A DNA stretch of 64,000 bases from Pseudooceanicola atlanticus (lineage in GTDB: Bacteria; Pseudomonadota; Alphaproteobacteria; Rhodobacterales; Rhodobacteraceae), in NCBI RefSeq assembly GCF_000768315.1, contig NZ_AQQX01000005.1, positions 173,158-237,157 on the forward strand, read 5' to 3'. A program made the position numbers and the translations under genes. Every line of letters begins with the position of its first letter. Position 1 is the stretch's first letter. Below the pieces are notes generated by a model that made no database searches, was not told the origin of the DNA, and saw only the letters and a program-made list of their open reading frames with translations. Shown here in pieces: positions 9,624 to 17,772 of this stretch.

Positions 9624-9748
9624 GGGGCGCGCCGGCCCGTCGGTTGCGCGCGCCCCAGCTTCACCTTGCCCAAATACTCCCGCCGGAGGCACCCCGGCTG
9701 ATTTCCAACGGAAATCAGCCCTGAATGGCGTGCGCGGCGCAGCCGCGC
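9624..9748 (+). repeat. Dispersed structured intergenic element, copy 1
   Basis: Hairpin A (9624-9632 GGGGCGCGC with 9648-9656), then the conserved core AGCTTCACCTTGCCCAAATA and CTCC at 9657-9680, then hairpin B (perfect 11-bp stem 9696-9706 with 9710-9720, loop AAC), an 11-base linker, and hairpin C (perfect 7-bp stem 9732-9738 with 9742-9748, loop GCA). The same architecture recurs at 35306-35410 and 50701-50790, and a reduced inverted copy is at 30075-30152. It lies just after trpS, where hairpin A may also terminate transcription. Confidence 0.75.
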
Positions 9749-9859
9749 TCGATTTCGCAACGGCTCTCCCCGACAAATTCGCACAGAAATTCTGCGTCCC
9801 TGCCCGTTATCAGCCGGGCGGCGCGCGCTTATCCTAAGGGCAACGAAAGGATACACATC

Positions 9860-10351
9860 ATGACAAATCCGGTTCATCCGGCCACGCGTATTGGCCATGT
9901 TCACCTCAAGGTCGCCGATCTCGACCGCGCCATCGCCTTCTATTCCGGCGTTCTGGGCTTCGAGGTCACGCAGAAATACGGCCGTCAGGCCGCCTTCCTG
10001 TCCGCGGGCGGCTATCATCACCATATCGGCCTGAACACCTGGGAAAGCCGCAATGGCACCCCGCCGCCTCCGGGTCATACGGGGCTGTTCCACACGGCGT
10101 TCCTCTATGCCGACCGTGCGCAGCTGGCCGATGCCCTGCGCCGACTGGTCGAGGCCGGGATCCCGCTCGACGGCGCCTCCGATCACGGGGTAAGCGAGGC
10201 GCTCTACCTCCGCGATCCGGATGGCAACGGGGTAGAGCTTTACTGGGACCGGCCCGAGGCCGAATGGCCCCGCGATCCCAATGGCGATTTGAAGATGGTG
10301 ACCGAACCGCTCGACGTGCAGGCCCTGCTAGACGACGCACCCGCCGTGTGA
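9860..10351 (+). CDS. VOC-family (glyoxalase/extradiol dioxygenase-fold) protein
   Basis: A 163-residue protein of the vicinal-oxygen-chelate superfamily. It has the two beta-alpha-beta-beta-beta modules: the first starts RIGHVHLKVADLDRAIAFY with candidate metal ligand His13, and the end of the second is LRDPDGNGVELYWDRP with Glu126. The central AGGYHHHIGLNTW segment (51-61) resembles CatE/YfiE-type proteins annotated as catechol-2,3-dioxygenase-like. The single-domain-pair length fits a glyoxalase, isomerase or dioxygenase; the substrate cannot be told. The ATG at 9860 has GAAAGG at 9845-9850. Confidence 0.88.
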   Translation: MTNPVHPATRIGHVHLKVADLDRAIAFYSGVLGFEVTQKYGRQAAFLSAGGYHHHIGLNTWESRNGTPPPPGHTGLFHTAFLYADRAQLADALRRLVEAGIPLDGASDHGVSEALYLRDPDGNGVELYWDRPEAEWPRDPNGDLKMVTEPLDVQALLDDAPAV

Positions 10352-10472
10352 TCGGGGGAAGCGTCAGCAAACCGTCAAGGCGCTGTCGCAGAATCGTTTC
10401 AAACCGAACCTAATCTCCGACCTGCGTGACTGACGCATCCCCTTACCCCCAAGTCTCTTTTTGAGAAGTTTT

Positions 10473-10494
10473 CCCCCGGCCGCCCGGCCGGGGG
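10473..10494 (+). terminator. GC-rich hairpin, terminator-like
   Basis: A 9-bp stem pairs 10473-10481 (CCCCCGGCC) with 10486-10494 (GGCCGGGGG), loop of four bases. It is flanked by a T-rich stretch on the left and TATTCATTT on the right. It separates the VOC gene from the aminotransferase gene. The weak T tract makes termination likely but not certain. Confidence 0.55.
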
Positions 10495-10549
10495 TATTCA
10501 TTTCCCGGTTCCGCCCTGCCATAACTTGCGCGACAGAGAAGGACCCGAC

Positions 10550-11419
10550 ATGGCAACCGGCACCAATATCCGCACCTATTTCAACGGCACCTGGCACGAG
10601 GGCGACCTGCCCGTGATGAACGCCGCCGATCACGGCGCCTGGCTGGGCACCACGGTTTTCGACGGGGCGCGGATGGTCAACGGCCTGATGCCCGACCTGG
10701 AGGCACATTGCGCCCGCGTGAACCGCTCGGCCGAGGCGCTGATGATCACCCCCAACGTGTCGACCGAAAAGATGGTCGAGCTGGTCCGCGAAGGGCTGTC
10801 CGCCTACCCCGCCGGGGCCGCGGTCTATATCCGCCCGATGTACTGGGCGCTCGAAGGGGGGCCGCTGGGTGTCGACCCGGCCCCCGGCAAGACCGGGTTC
10901 TGCATCAGCCTTGAGGAAATCCCGATGGCGCCCGCGGATGCGGCGACCACGCTGGGGCGCACATCCTTCCGGCGTCCGGTGTTGGCCGACGCGGTGGTGA
11001 ACGCCAAGGCCGGCTGCCTCTATCCGAACAATGCCCGCATGATCCTCGAGGTTCGCGCCCGCGGCTTCGGCAATGCGCTTGTTGCCGATGCGCTTGGCAA
11101 CGTGGCGGAATCCGCCACCGCCAACGTCTTCATGGTCCGCGACGGAGAGGTCTTCACCCCCGTTCCCAACGGCACCTTCCTGGCCGGGATCACCCGCGCA
11201 CGCCACATCGCAAACCTGCGCGCCGATGGCGTGCAAGTGCATGAAACGGTTCTTGGATTTTCCGATTTCGACCAGGCGGACGAGGTCTTTCTCACCGGCA
11301 ACATGAACAAGGTGACCCCGGTCACCGCCTTCGAGGATCGCCAGTACCAGATCGGCCCGATCACCCGCCGTGCGCGCGACCTTTACTGGGACTGGGCCCA
11401 GACCGACCAGAAACTCTGA
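10550..11419 (+). CDS. Class IV (branched-chain-type) aminotransferase
   Basis: A 289-residue PLP enzyme of fold type IV. Seen: TTVFDGARMVNG near residue 35, the Schiff-base lysine candidate Lys153 in VVNAKAGCLYPNNAR, and the D-ALGNVAESATANVFMV segment that binds the PLP phosphate and substrate. The family includes IlvE, D-amino-acid transaminase and aminodeoxychorismate lyase; overall sequence is closest to what is called branched-chain amino-acid aminotransferase in roseobacters. It would then transfer amino groups between glutamate and the keto acids of Leu/Ile/Val. Start ATG 10550 has GAGAAGGA upstream. It stands alone between convergent neighbours. Confidence 0.88.
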   Translation: MATGTNIRTYFNGTWHEGDLPVMNAADHGAWLGTTVFDGARMVNGLMPDLEAHCARVNRSAEALMITPNVSTEKMVELVREGLSAYPAGAAVYIRPMYWALEGGPLGVDPAPGKTGFCISLEEIPMAPADAATTLGRTSFRRPVLADAVVNAKAGCLYPNNARMILEVRARGFGNALVADALGNVAESATANVFMVRDGEVFTPVPNGTFLAGITRARHIANLRADGVQVHETVLGFSDFDQADEVFLTGNMNKVTPVTAFEDRQYQIGPITRRARDLYWDWAQTDQKL

Positions 11420-11426
11420 TCGGCGC

Positions 11427-12143
11427 TCACAATTCCGGGTCGGAGGCGACCCGGACCAGCCCGGTCAGATCGCTCAGGCTTTCGCGCTGCGTCCCGTCAG
11501 CGGCGAAATTCGCGGGCGACAGCCAGACGTCATAGGCTTCGCGCAGGGCTGGCCAGTCACGGTCGATCATGGCGAACCACGCGGTGTCGCGGTTGCGCCC
11601 CTTCACCACCATGTGCTGCCGGAACACGCCTTCATAGCTGAACCCCAGCCGCTGCGCCGCGCGGCGCGACGGCATGTTCAGCGCGTTGCATTTCCATTCG
11701 TACCGGCGATATCCGGCTCCGAACGCCCATTGCATCATCAGGAACATCGCCTCGGTCGCCGCACGGGTGCGTTGCAGGCGGGGCGACATCAGGATGAAGC
11801 CGACCTCGATCGACCCGGTCGCCGGCTTGATATTGCAGAACGACGCGAACCCGACCGCCGGGCCGCCTTGGCCCTCGCGGATCGCCAGGAAGTACGGGTC
11901 CTTCACCTCTTCGGTGCCTCGGATATACCGGTGAAACTGGGCCGCACTGCCAAAGGGGCCTGCAGGCATGTAATCCCACAGCCAGTCCTCGCCCTCGATC
12001 TGGCGGAAGATCAGCGCGGCATGTGCCTCGGCCCGCATTGGCTCCAGATGGACGTAGCGCCCGGTCAGCGTCAGCCCTTCGGGCGGCACCGGTGGCTCGG
12101 TCCAGTCCGTGATCACGGGGCCGATCGGGCGGGATGTCGTCAT
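11427..12143 (-). CDS. GNAT-family N-acetyltransferase (RimJ/RimL-like)
   Basis: A 238-residue acetyltransferase. The N-terminal TLTGRYVHLEPMRAEAHAAL and the later SIEVGFILMSPRLQRTRAATEAMFLMM motif (acetyl-CoA pyrophosphate-binding loop region, here an RTRAAT variant), followed by YRRYEWKCNALNMPSRRAAQ and LGFSYEG, are typical of the RimJ/RimL branch that acetylates protein N-termini or small amines. AGGAC sits about nine bases before ATG 12143; an upstream ATG at 12176 is possible. Convergent with the aminotransferase gene. Substrate unknown. Confidence 0.88.
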   Translation of the reverse strand: MTTSRPIGPVITDWTEPPVPPEGLTLTGRYVHLEPMRAEAHAALIFRQIEGEDWLWDYMPAGPFGSAAQFHRYIRGTEEVKDPYFLAIREGQGGPAVGFASFCNIKPATGSIEVGFILMSPRLQRTRAATEAMFLMMQWAFGAGYRRYEWKCNALNMPSRRAAQRLGFSYEGVFRQHMVVKGRNRDTAWFAMIDRDWPALREAYDVWLSPANFAADGTQRESLSDLTGLVRVASDPEL

Positions 12144-12245
12144 GTCTGTCGTCCTGCGGTCCTTGCCGGGCCACATTAGGACGGAAGGTCGGGAAAAGCC
12201 AAGCCGTACCGGGGCTTAGACGAACCGAGCCTGACAGGGTCACGA

Positions 12246-13505
12246 TCAGAGAACCAGCCGCGCCCCCGTTCCCATGTCGAGGCCGGGAAAGACCGCCGTT
12301 TCCAGCACGTTACGGTCCAGCCCGAACAGGCCCTGCATGACCGCCGCCGCATGGGCGCGCACGTCCGAGGTCGGCATCAGGTCCCTGCGTTTGTACAGCG
12401 CCTCTTCCGCCAGGCCGGGCCATTTGCCATGCATCCGCCCGCCACGCAGCGCGCCACCGGCGAACAGCATCGTGCCGCCGGTGCCGTGATCCGTACCATC
12501 GGTGCCGTTGATGCGGGCGGTGCGGCCGAACTCCGTCATCGCGATCACGCCGGTCTTGGCCCAGACCGGGCCAAGATTGTCGCGCAGCGCCAGGATCACC
12601 TCCGCCAACTGCTTCAACGGGCGGGTCAGCGCCGCGTTCTGGCGGTTATGGGTGTCCCATCCGTTCAGCGAAAACGCCGCGATCCGCGCATCGCCGCGCA
12701 GCCGGTCGGCGGCGAATTCGGCCACAGACACCGCGCCGGAATGATCCTTCGAGACCTGCGCCGACTGCCTGAGCGCCGCCATGCCCTCCAGCATCTCCTC
12801 GGGGTCTCCGTCCATGCCGCCCTTGCGCATCAACGCTGCCGTCGGAAGGCTGCCGGCAAGGTCCAGCGCTTCGGCCAGCACATCGCGGAACAGCGGGTCG
12901 TCATGCATCACGTGCGCCATCAGCTGTTCGGCCTGCGGGGTCATGGCCAGCACGGATTCCGGCGACCACTCCGCCACCTCCGCCGCGCCCTTGGTCAGCA
13001 ACATGCCCGACGGCCCGATCGTGTAGGCGGTTTCCGCCTCAACCCCCGGCACGGCCTGAAGCATGCGGTTCAGCCACCCGTCGCGGATCGGCGACTGGCT
13101 GTCCGGCACCCCGGCCTCCAGGATGTCCTGGCCGTCGAAATGGCTGCGCTTGTCGCGGTAGGGGGTCGAGGTCGCGTTGACAAAGCCCAGCTCTCCCGCC
13201 TTCCAAAGCGCCATCAACGGGGTCAGTCCGGAATGCAGGGCAAAGAAACCATCCAGGTCCAGCGGCCCGCCCTTCGTACCGGGCCGGGGCATGCCGGCAC
13301 GAAGGCTCGCATAATCCGGATCGCCCCAGGGCTGCACGACGCCCAGCCCGTCCATCCCGCCGCGCAGGATGATGACGACCAGGCGGTTGTCCCAGGGCGC
13401 GGCGGCCAGGCTGAGCGGCGCCAGCAACGGGCTGGCGGCAGCGGAACACCCCAGGGCGAGAGAGCGAGCGAGGAAGGATCGGCGGGATGTCATGGAACGG
13501 GTCAT
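12246..13505 (-). CDS. DUF1501 family secreted protein (Tat substrate)
   Basis: A 419-residue member of the sulfatase/alkaline-phosphatase-like DUF1501 family. The N-terminus TSRRSFLARSLALGC has a twin-arginine motif (Arg8-Arg9) followed by a hydrophobic stretch and AAA cleavage region, so it is predicted to be exported folded by Tat. The core has VVIILRGGMDGLGVVQP and, later, MTEFGRTARING and DHGTGGTMLFAGGALRGG, the usual signatures. It follows the DUF1800 gene by seven bases, and the two families nearly always travel together; their joint role is not known. Start is ATG 13505; ATG 13493 is an alternative. Confidence 0.9.
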   Translation of the reverse strand: MTRSMTSRRSFLARSLALGCSAAASPLLAPLSLAAAPWDNRLVVIILRGGMDGLGVVQPWGDPDYASLRAGMPRPGTKGGPLDLDGFFALHSGLTPLMALWKAGELGFVNATSTPYRDKRSHFDGQDILEAGVPDSQSPIRDGWLNRMLQAVPGVEAETAYTIGPSGMLLTKGAAEVAEWSPESVLAMTPQAEQLMAHVMHDDPLFRDVLAEALDLAGSLPTAALMRKGGMDGDPEEMLEGMAALRQSAQVSKDHSGAVSVAEFAADRLRGDARIAAFSLNGWDTHNRQNAALTRPLKQLAEVILALRDNLGPVWAKTGVIAMTEFGRTARINGTDGTDHGTGGTMLFAGGALRGGRMHGKWPGLAEEALYKRRDLMPTSDVRAHAAAVMQGLFGLDRNVLETAVFPGLDMGTGARLVL

Positions 13506-13512
13506 GGCGGCC

Positions 13513-14889
13513 TCACATCCTCTGAAACGCGGGGGAGCCGAGGATGATCGCGATACCCTCCGCACGGCTCTCGGCAGCCTTGGCGGCAAAGCGCAGCGGC
13601 TCCGGCACGTCACCGCCCAGGGCCATCTCGACGAAGTCACGCGGATCGGGCAGCGGATCGGCCAGGACCGGCGGCACGTTCAGCGCCCATTGCAGCCGCC
13701 CCGCCAGTCGCTGGGGGGTGATCCAGTCGTCATCCGCCTCGGGCCAGCCATCGGGACCATCGGGCTGTTCCCACGGCTGCCCCATCAGGGCCAGCGGCTT
13801 GACGAACATCAGTTGCATCATCTTCTGACGGCGCAGCGGCAGGTCCCGCGCATCCAGCGCCCGCAGGCCGGAACCGACGAAATCCACCGGCTGCTTGATA
13901 TTGCCCGGCCCCGTCCAGGCCGCAGGATGATCCAGCATTGCCCTGTACACCTCGGACAACAGGCCATCGCTGTCGCGATACGCCGCCGCCATGGAGGCCA
14001 CGAGCCCCGGGTCCGGCGCGTCGCCCAGGAAATGGACTGCAAGCTTCCGGGCCAGATGCTCTCCGGTGGAGGGGTGCCGGGCCAGATCCTCCAGCGCGGC
14101 CTCGATATCCGCCATGCTGGCCATGCCTGCCCCGCCATAGGAAACGCCCAGCACGGTTTCGGCCCCAGGCTCCGACCAATCAGGCCTGAAACGGAACCCT
14201 TCCCCGGCCTTGTAGCTCATGCCCGTCAGCAATTCTGCCAGTTCGGTGACGTCCCGCTGATCGTAATCCGCACCAACGCCAAGCGTATGCAATTCCAGCA
14301 TTTCCCGCGCCAGATTCTCGTTCAAACCGCCGCGTTTGGCTTTCTTTGCCCGCTGGGAATTCGGCCCGAGGCTTCGCGTCTGGTCCAGTGCCCGGATCAT
14401 CAGGGGGGCCGTTGCCGCCGCGCGCAGCAGGTCGACGAAACGCCCCGTCAGACGCGGGCGGATGACCTCTTCGACATAAGGGCCGACCGCGTAACGATGA
14501 ATGCTTCCCTTGCCCTGCGCCGTGAAATGATCCGCCCAGAAAAAGACCAACCGTTCGCGAAATCCATCTTCGGTCGTCACACGACGCGACAGTGCATGGC
14601 CCATCCAGGTCAACCACTCGCGCGCAGTTTCCCGGCGCAGCTTCAGCCGGTCTTTCCGCGCCTGTTTGGCTTCGGGGGTCGTCTTGTTGCGCCGTCCCAT
14701 TTTGGTCAGCCGCGCATATTCGCCAATCCGCACCTCGAATGTCGAAAAAGGCTCGATCGGCCATACCTCTGCCGCCCTGTCGGGGCCAGCAAGACGAGCC
14801 ATTACCTCAGCCAAGGAGGATGGGGGTGCAATGACAGGGGAGAGGCCACAACCGAAGCGTTTTTCGGCAAGTGCTGGATCGAATGACAA
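13513..14889 (-). CDS. DUF1800 family protein
   Basis: A 458-residue protein. LSFDPALAEKRFGCGLSP at the N-terminus and RLVFFWADHFTAQGK, NENLAREMLELHTLGV and YDQRDVTELAELLTG are characteristic DUF1800 motifs. No ATG is present in the region; I chose TTG at 14889 because GGAG (complement at 14897-14900) lies seven bases upstream, whereas an in-frame TTG at 14919 has no comparable site. No signal peptide is obvious from this start, unlike its Tat-exported DUF1501 partner. The pair forms a two-gene operon. Function unknown. Confidence 0.88.
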   Translation of the reverse strand: MSFDPALAEKRFGCGLSPVIAPPSSLAEVMARLAGPDRAAEVWPIEPFSTFEVRIGEYARLTKMGRRNKTTPEAKQARKDRLKLRRETAREWLTWMGHALSRRVTTEDGFRERLVFFWADHFTAQGKGSIHRYAVGPYVEEVIRPRLTGRFVDLLRAAATAPLMIRALDQTRSLGPNSQRAKKAKRGGLNENLAREMLELHTLGVGADYDQRDVTELAELLTGMSYKAGEGFRFRPDWSEPGAETVLGVSYGGAGMASMADIEAALEDLARHPSTGEHLARKLAVHFLGDAPDPGLVASMAAAYRDSDGLLSEVYRAMLDHPAAWTGPGNIKQPVDFVGSGLRALDARDLPLRRQKMMQLMFVKPLALMGQPWEQPDGPDGWPEADDDWITPQRLAGRLQWALNVPPVLADPLPDPRDFVEMALGGDVPEPLRFAAKAAESRAEGIAIILGSPAFQRM

Positions 14890-15030
14890 AAGGACGCTCC
14901 ATATGCCGCGATAACCCAATCATATCATCTTTGCGAACACACCAGATAGCGGAAGTTTCGCCCATTGGCGGGGAACCGCGCCCCTTCACGCAGAGTTGAG
15001 CCATGACGACCAGACATGAAGGAAAGCCAG

Positions 15031-15507
15031 ATGCCCTCCATCTACGATGCCATCCAGAAAGATCACGAACGCCACCGCGAATTGCTGAACACCATCGCCG
15101 ATACTGAAGGCGACAGCGACACCCGCCGCAAGGCCTGGTCGGAGTTTTTCCACGACGTCAAAAGCCATTCCGCCGCCGAAGAAGAGACCTTCTATTCCAA
15201 GCTGATGCAGCAGACCTGGGGCCAGGACGCTGCCCGCCATTCCGTGCACGAACATGCGGAAATGGATGAAATCATGGAAGAACTCGAAGAGATGGACATG
15301 TCCTCTCCGGGTTGGCTGACCCGCTTCAAGACGCTCAAACATGATTACGAGCATCACATGGAAGAAGAGGAAAACGAAGTCTTCGGCCGTGCCCGCGAAG
15401 TCATCGGCGCCGAGGAAAACGACGCCTTCGGCGAAAGGTTTCTCAAGCGCAAGGCACAGGAAAGCAAGCTGGTCGAAGACAAGCGCGAGGATGCGCTCGA
15501 AGATTGA
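15031..15507 (+). CDS. Hemerythrin HHE domain protein
   Basis: A 158-residue four-helix-bundle protein with diiron ligands in hemerythrin spacing: His12 in KDHERHRELL, His46 and Glu50 in SHSAAEEETFY, the HEHAEMD cluster at 73-79, and HDYEHHMEEEENEVF at 104-118. Such proteins bind oxygen, nitric oxide or iron and often act in stress protection. ATG 15031 has AAGGA seven bases upstream; an ATG at 15016 lacks this. Strongly charged, cytosolic. It is monocistronic between opposing genes. Confidence 0.92.
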   Translation: MPSIYDAIQKDHERHRELLNTIADTEGDSDTRRKAWSEFFHDVKSHSAAEEETFYSKLMQQTWGQDAARHSVHEHAEMDEIMEELEEMDMSSPGWLTRFKTLKHDYEHHMEEEENEVFGRAREVIGAEENDAFGERFLKRKAQESKLVEDKREDALED

Positions 15508-15516
15508 GCAACGGGC

Positions 15517-16056
15517 CTAGCGGCGGGCGAACACGACGTCCCGCCGCTCCCATTCATAGCGGCGATCCTCGGGGACCAGCGACCAGAAGAGATCGCCACC
15601 CTTGCGCCAACCATCCAGCACGATCCCCTGCTCCATCGTAGCGCCTTGGGCGGACACGATGACCGTGGAATGGTCGATGCGCAGCTTGTCGGCATTGGCA
15701 ATCGCGCGGTGCAGGTCAAGGGTCTGGAAATTCTCTGCGGCCAGCCGGTTTTCAAGGTCCTCGGCCCAATGCCAGCACAGGCCCCGCGGCCGCAACCCCA
15801 TGTTCACCTTGGTATTATGGATCAGCGGCGGGTCCGTCACCTCATATTGCGCGCGCAGCGCCAGCGGATAGGTGATCGCGATTTCCGCCGCCATATCGGC
15901 CTCTTGCGGGTCGACATGAGGCCCAAGCGCGCGGATCGCGCGGGCCAGATCGGTAACCTCGGACCGGGTGGAGGCGGTCTCGGCCCCCGGCGGCGGCGCG
16001 CTGCAGGCGGTCAGTGCGAGACAGGCGATGATGGCCAGAGAGCGAAGCAGCGTCAC
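15517..16056 (-). CDS. Lipoprotein with a possible Cys-His-Asp triad
   Basis: A 179-residue protein with a short signal peptide and lipobox LTAC (Cys18). The mature domain contains GLCWHWAED (Cys94), RIDHSTVIV (His129) and GIVLDGWR (Asp148). The order and spacing of Cys, His and Asp followed by Trp resemble papain-like or transglutaminase-like folds, but I do not recognise a named family. If real, this would be a membrane-anchored thiol enzyme acting on envelope or peptide substrates. It is divergent from the methyltransferase gene. Roseobacter genomes carry similar proteins as hypotheticals, as far as I recall. Confidence 0.75.
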   Translation of the reverse strand: MTLLRSLAIIACLALTACSAPPPGAETASTRSEVTDLARAIRALGPHVDPQEADMAAEIAITYPLALRAQYEVTDPPLIHNTKVNMGLRPRGLCWHWAEDLENRLAAENFQTLDLHRAIANADKLRIDHSTVIVSAQGATMEQGIVLDGWRKGGDLFWSLVPEDRRYEWERRDVVFARR

Positions 16057-16150
16057 GATGGGTCAGGTCCTTTCGCGGCAGGTGATCTAGGCATAGCCCG
16101 TCGGCGACAAACGGTCGAGGGGGGATGTTAACTCTTGCTCAAGGGTTTTT

Positions 16151-16165
16151 GTTCACATATTGTTC
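16151..16165 (+). promoter_or_regulatory. LexA (SOS) box GTTC-N7-GTTC
   Basis: GTTC at 16151-16154, spacer ACATATT, GTTC at 16162-16165. This exactly matches the direct-repeat LexA box of alphaproteobacteria such as Rhodobacter. It lies 31 bases before the methyltransferase start and about 95 bases from the divergent lipoprotein start. A random 8-base match is expected roughly twice in this window counting both strands, so position matters more than the match itself. Confidence 0.5.
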
Positions 16166-16195
16166 TTGATGACCCCCATCCCGGAATGATGCAAT

Positions 16196-16837
16196 ATGTT
16201 GGACATGAGCAGCGACCCCTCCCAAGATTTGCGAAATTTCCTGAACGGGGACCGGTTCGGCACCGTGATGGCCGATCCGCCGTGGCGTTTCACCAATCGG
16301 ACGGGCAAGGTCGCGCCGGAACACAAGCGCCTGGCGCGCTATCCCACGATGACGCTGGACGATATCTGCGCCCTGCCCGTCGCCGATCACCTTGAGGATC
16401 GGGCGCATTGCTATCTCTGGGTGCCCAATGCGCTGCTGCCCGAAGGGTTGCAGGTGCTGACGTCCTGGGGGTTCGAGTACAAGTCGAACATCATCTGGCA
16501 CAAGATCCGCAAGGATGGCGGGTCTGACGGTCGTGGCGTGGGATTCTACTTCCGCAACGTGACCGAGATCCTGCTGTTCGGCACCCGCGGCAAGAACGTG
16601 CGCACCCTGCCCCCGGGCCGTCGCCAGGTGAACATGATGCAGACCCGCAAGCGCGAACATTCCCGCAAACCGGACGAGCAATATGCCCTGATCGAGGAAT
16701 GCTCCTGGGGTCCGTATCTTGAGATGTTCGGCCGCGGCGTCCGCGAAGGCTGGACCGTCTGGGGCAATCAGGCCGACGCGGATTACAAGCCCAGCTGGAA
16801 GACCTATTCCTACAATTCCGGCGTCGCCGCAGAATAA
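16196..16837 (+). CDS. MT-A70 family adenine-N6 DNA methyltransferase
   Basis: A 213-residue methyltransferase. The catalytic motif DPPW is at 27-30 in VMADPPWRFTNRTG, and the remaining sequence (CYLWVPNALL, GFEYKSNIIWHKI, FRNVTEILLFGTRG, KPDEQYALIEECSWGPYLEMF) is the MT-A70/IME4 clade, which in bacteria includes DNA methylases such as M.MunI. It should transfer methyl groups from SAM to adenine N6. Convergent with a BglII-like nuclease gene 66 bases away, so it is probably the protective methylase of a type II system. A SOS-box match lies in its promoter. The first ATG is 16196; ATG 16205 is also possible. Confidence 0.9.
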   Translation: MLDMSSDPSQDLRNFLNGDRFGTVMADPPWRFTNRTGKVAPEHKRLARYPTMTLDDICALPVADHLEDRAHCYLWVPNALLPEGLQVLTSWGFEYKSNIIWHKIRKDGGSDGRGVGFYFRNVTEILLFGTRGKNVRTLPPGRRQVNMMQTRKREHSRKPDEQYALIEECSWGPYLEMFGRGVREGWTVWGNQADADYKPSWKTYSYNSGVAAE

Positions 16838-16903
16838 TCCGGGCGGGATAGCCTGACAGTGCGCCTTTGACGCGACTCTCGGCAAGCCCCTGTTTGGAAA
16901 CGG

Positions 16904-17683
16904 TTATTCGTCAAAAAGCGACGGTGCGCTCGGCGTCTCCGGCAGCGGGTCTCCCGAGATCGCCGTAGAGGGCAGACCGATCAACAACAGCGGGCAGGGA
17001 TTGCCGACGCCGCGATGAATCCGGTCCGCCAGCTTGGCCCAATGGGTCGTCGCGGGTCCGAACTTGTCCGACACGAAGAACCGCGCGAAGGCCGCCGCGA
17101 AATCCGCCCCCGACGCCATGGCGCGGGCCACGAAATCGCGTTGCCGGGCGGTGCGATCCTTCATGCCCAAGGCCGTCAACGGCGTCTCGTCCTCGATCCC
17201 GGAGCGGCGCAGGAAATCCTCGATCCGCGCGGTCATCGTCGCCTGAAGGTCACTGCCCCGCGTCACGATGATCCCGGCCGAGATTATGCCTTGTGCATGT
17301 AATCGCTGGAAATTTTCCAGGTCACGATCGAAGAAAGGGTCCTTGTTGTTCCACTCGATCTCCAACGCCAGCGTCCCTGCAGGGGCGCGGCGGATGTGGT
17401 CGATCTCGTGGCTGGTGCCGTCGCCGAGGGGGATGCCGTCGAGGGTGGTCTGGATGCGGAAATGGTGTTTGCGCCAGCCCGCCTGGTCGAGTTCGCGGCG
17501 CAGACGCTGGGTCGACTTGGCCTCGCCTCCGCCCGAGGCAATCAGCTCCTGCGCGGGGATCGAAACGCGCAGCAAAGCCTCGGTCAGTTCCTTGGTTTCG
17601 TTGGGAAAATCGACCGAGAGGATGGCCTCGGCGTGGTTACGGACCATGATGTCGAAGCCGGCCTGGCGGAGCGCGTCGAACAT
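16904..17683 (-). CDS. BglII-like type II restriction endonuclease
   Basis: A 259-residue protein with the BglII/BstYI-type signature: GTSHEIDHIRRAPAGTLA then LEIEWNNKDPFFDRDLENF, and GIIVTRGSDL. Candidate catalytic acids are Glu93/Asp95 and Glu108/Glu110 preceding Trp111-Asn112. BglII itself uses a PD-(D/E)xK-like site with an acidic pair in this region. It would cut double-stranded DNA at a short palindrome, probably a GATC-containing one if it keeps BstYI/BglII specificity; that is inference. Convergent with the MT-A70 methylase. Four 11-bp repeats lie about 90-130 bases upstream of its start. Confidence 0.85.
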   Translation of the reverse strand: MFDALRQAGFDIMVRNHAEAILSVDFPNETKELTEALLRVSIPAQELIASGGGEAKSTQRLRRELDQAGWRKHHFRIQTTLDGIPLGDGTSHEIDHIRRAPAGTLALEIEWNNKDPFFDRDLENFQRLHAQGIISAGIIVTRGSDLQATMTARIEDFLRRSGIEDETPLTALGMKDRTARQRDFVARAMASGADFAAAFARFFVSDKFGPATTHWAKLADRIHRGVGNPCPLLLIGLPSTAISGDPLPETPSAPSLFDE

Positions 17684-17772
17684 CGGATCAGGAAGGCGAA
17701 CGTGGAATCATTGCCGCAGATTAAGCGCGTGGCGAGGGGCTGTCAGCCCCGATGAAACGGCGTTTTCCGGGT

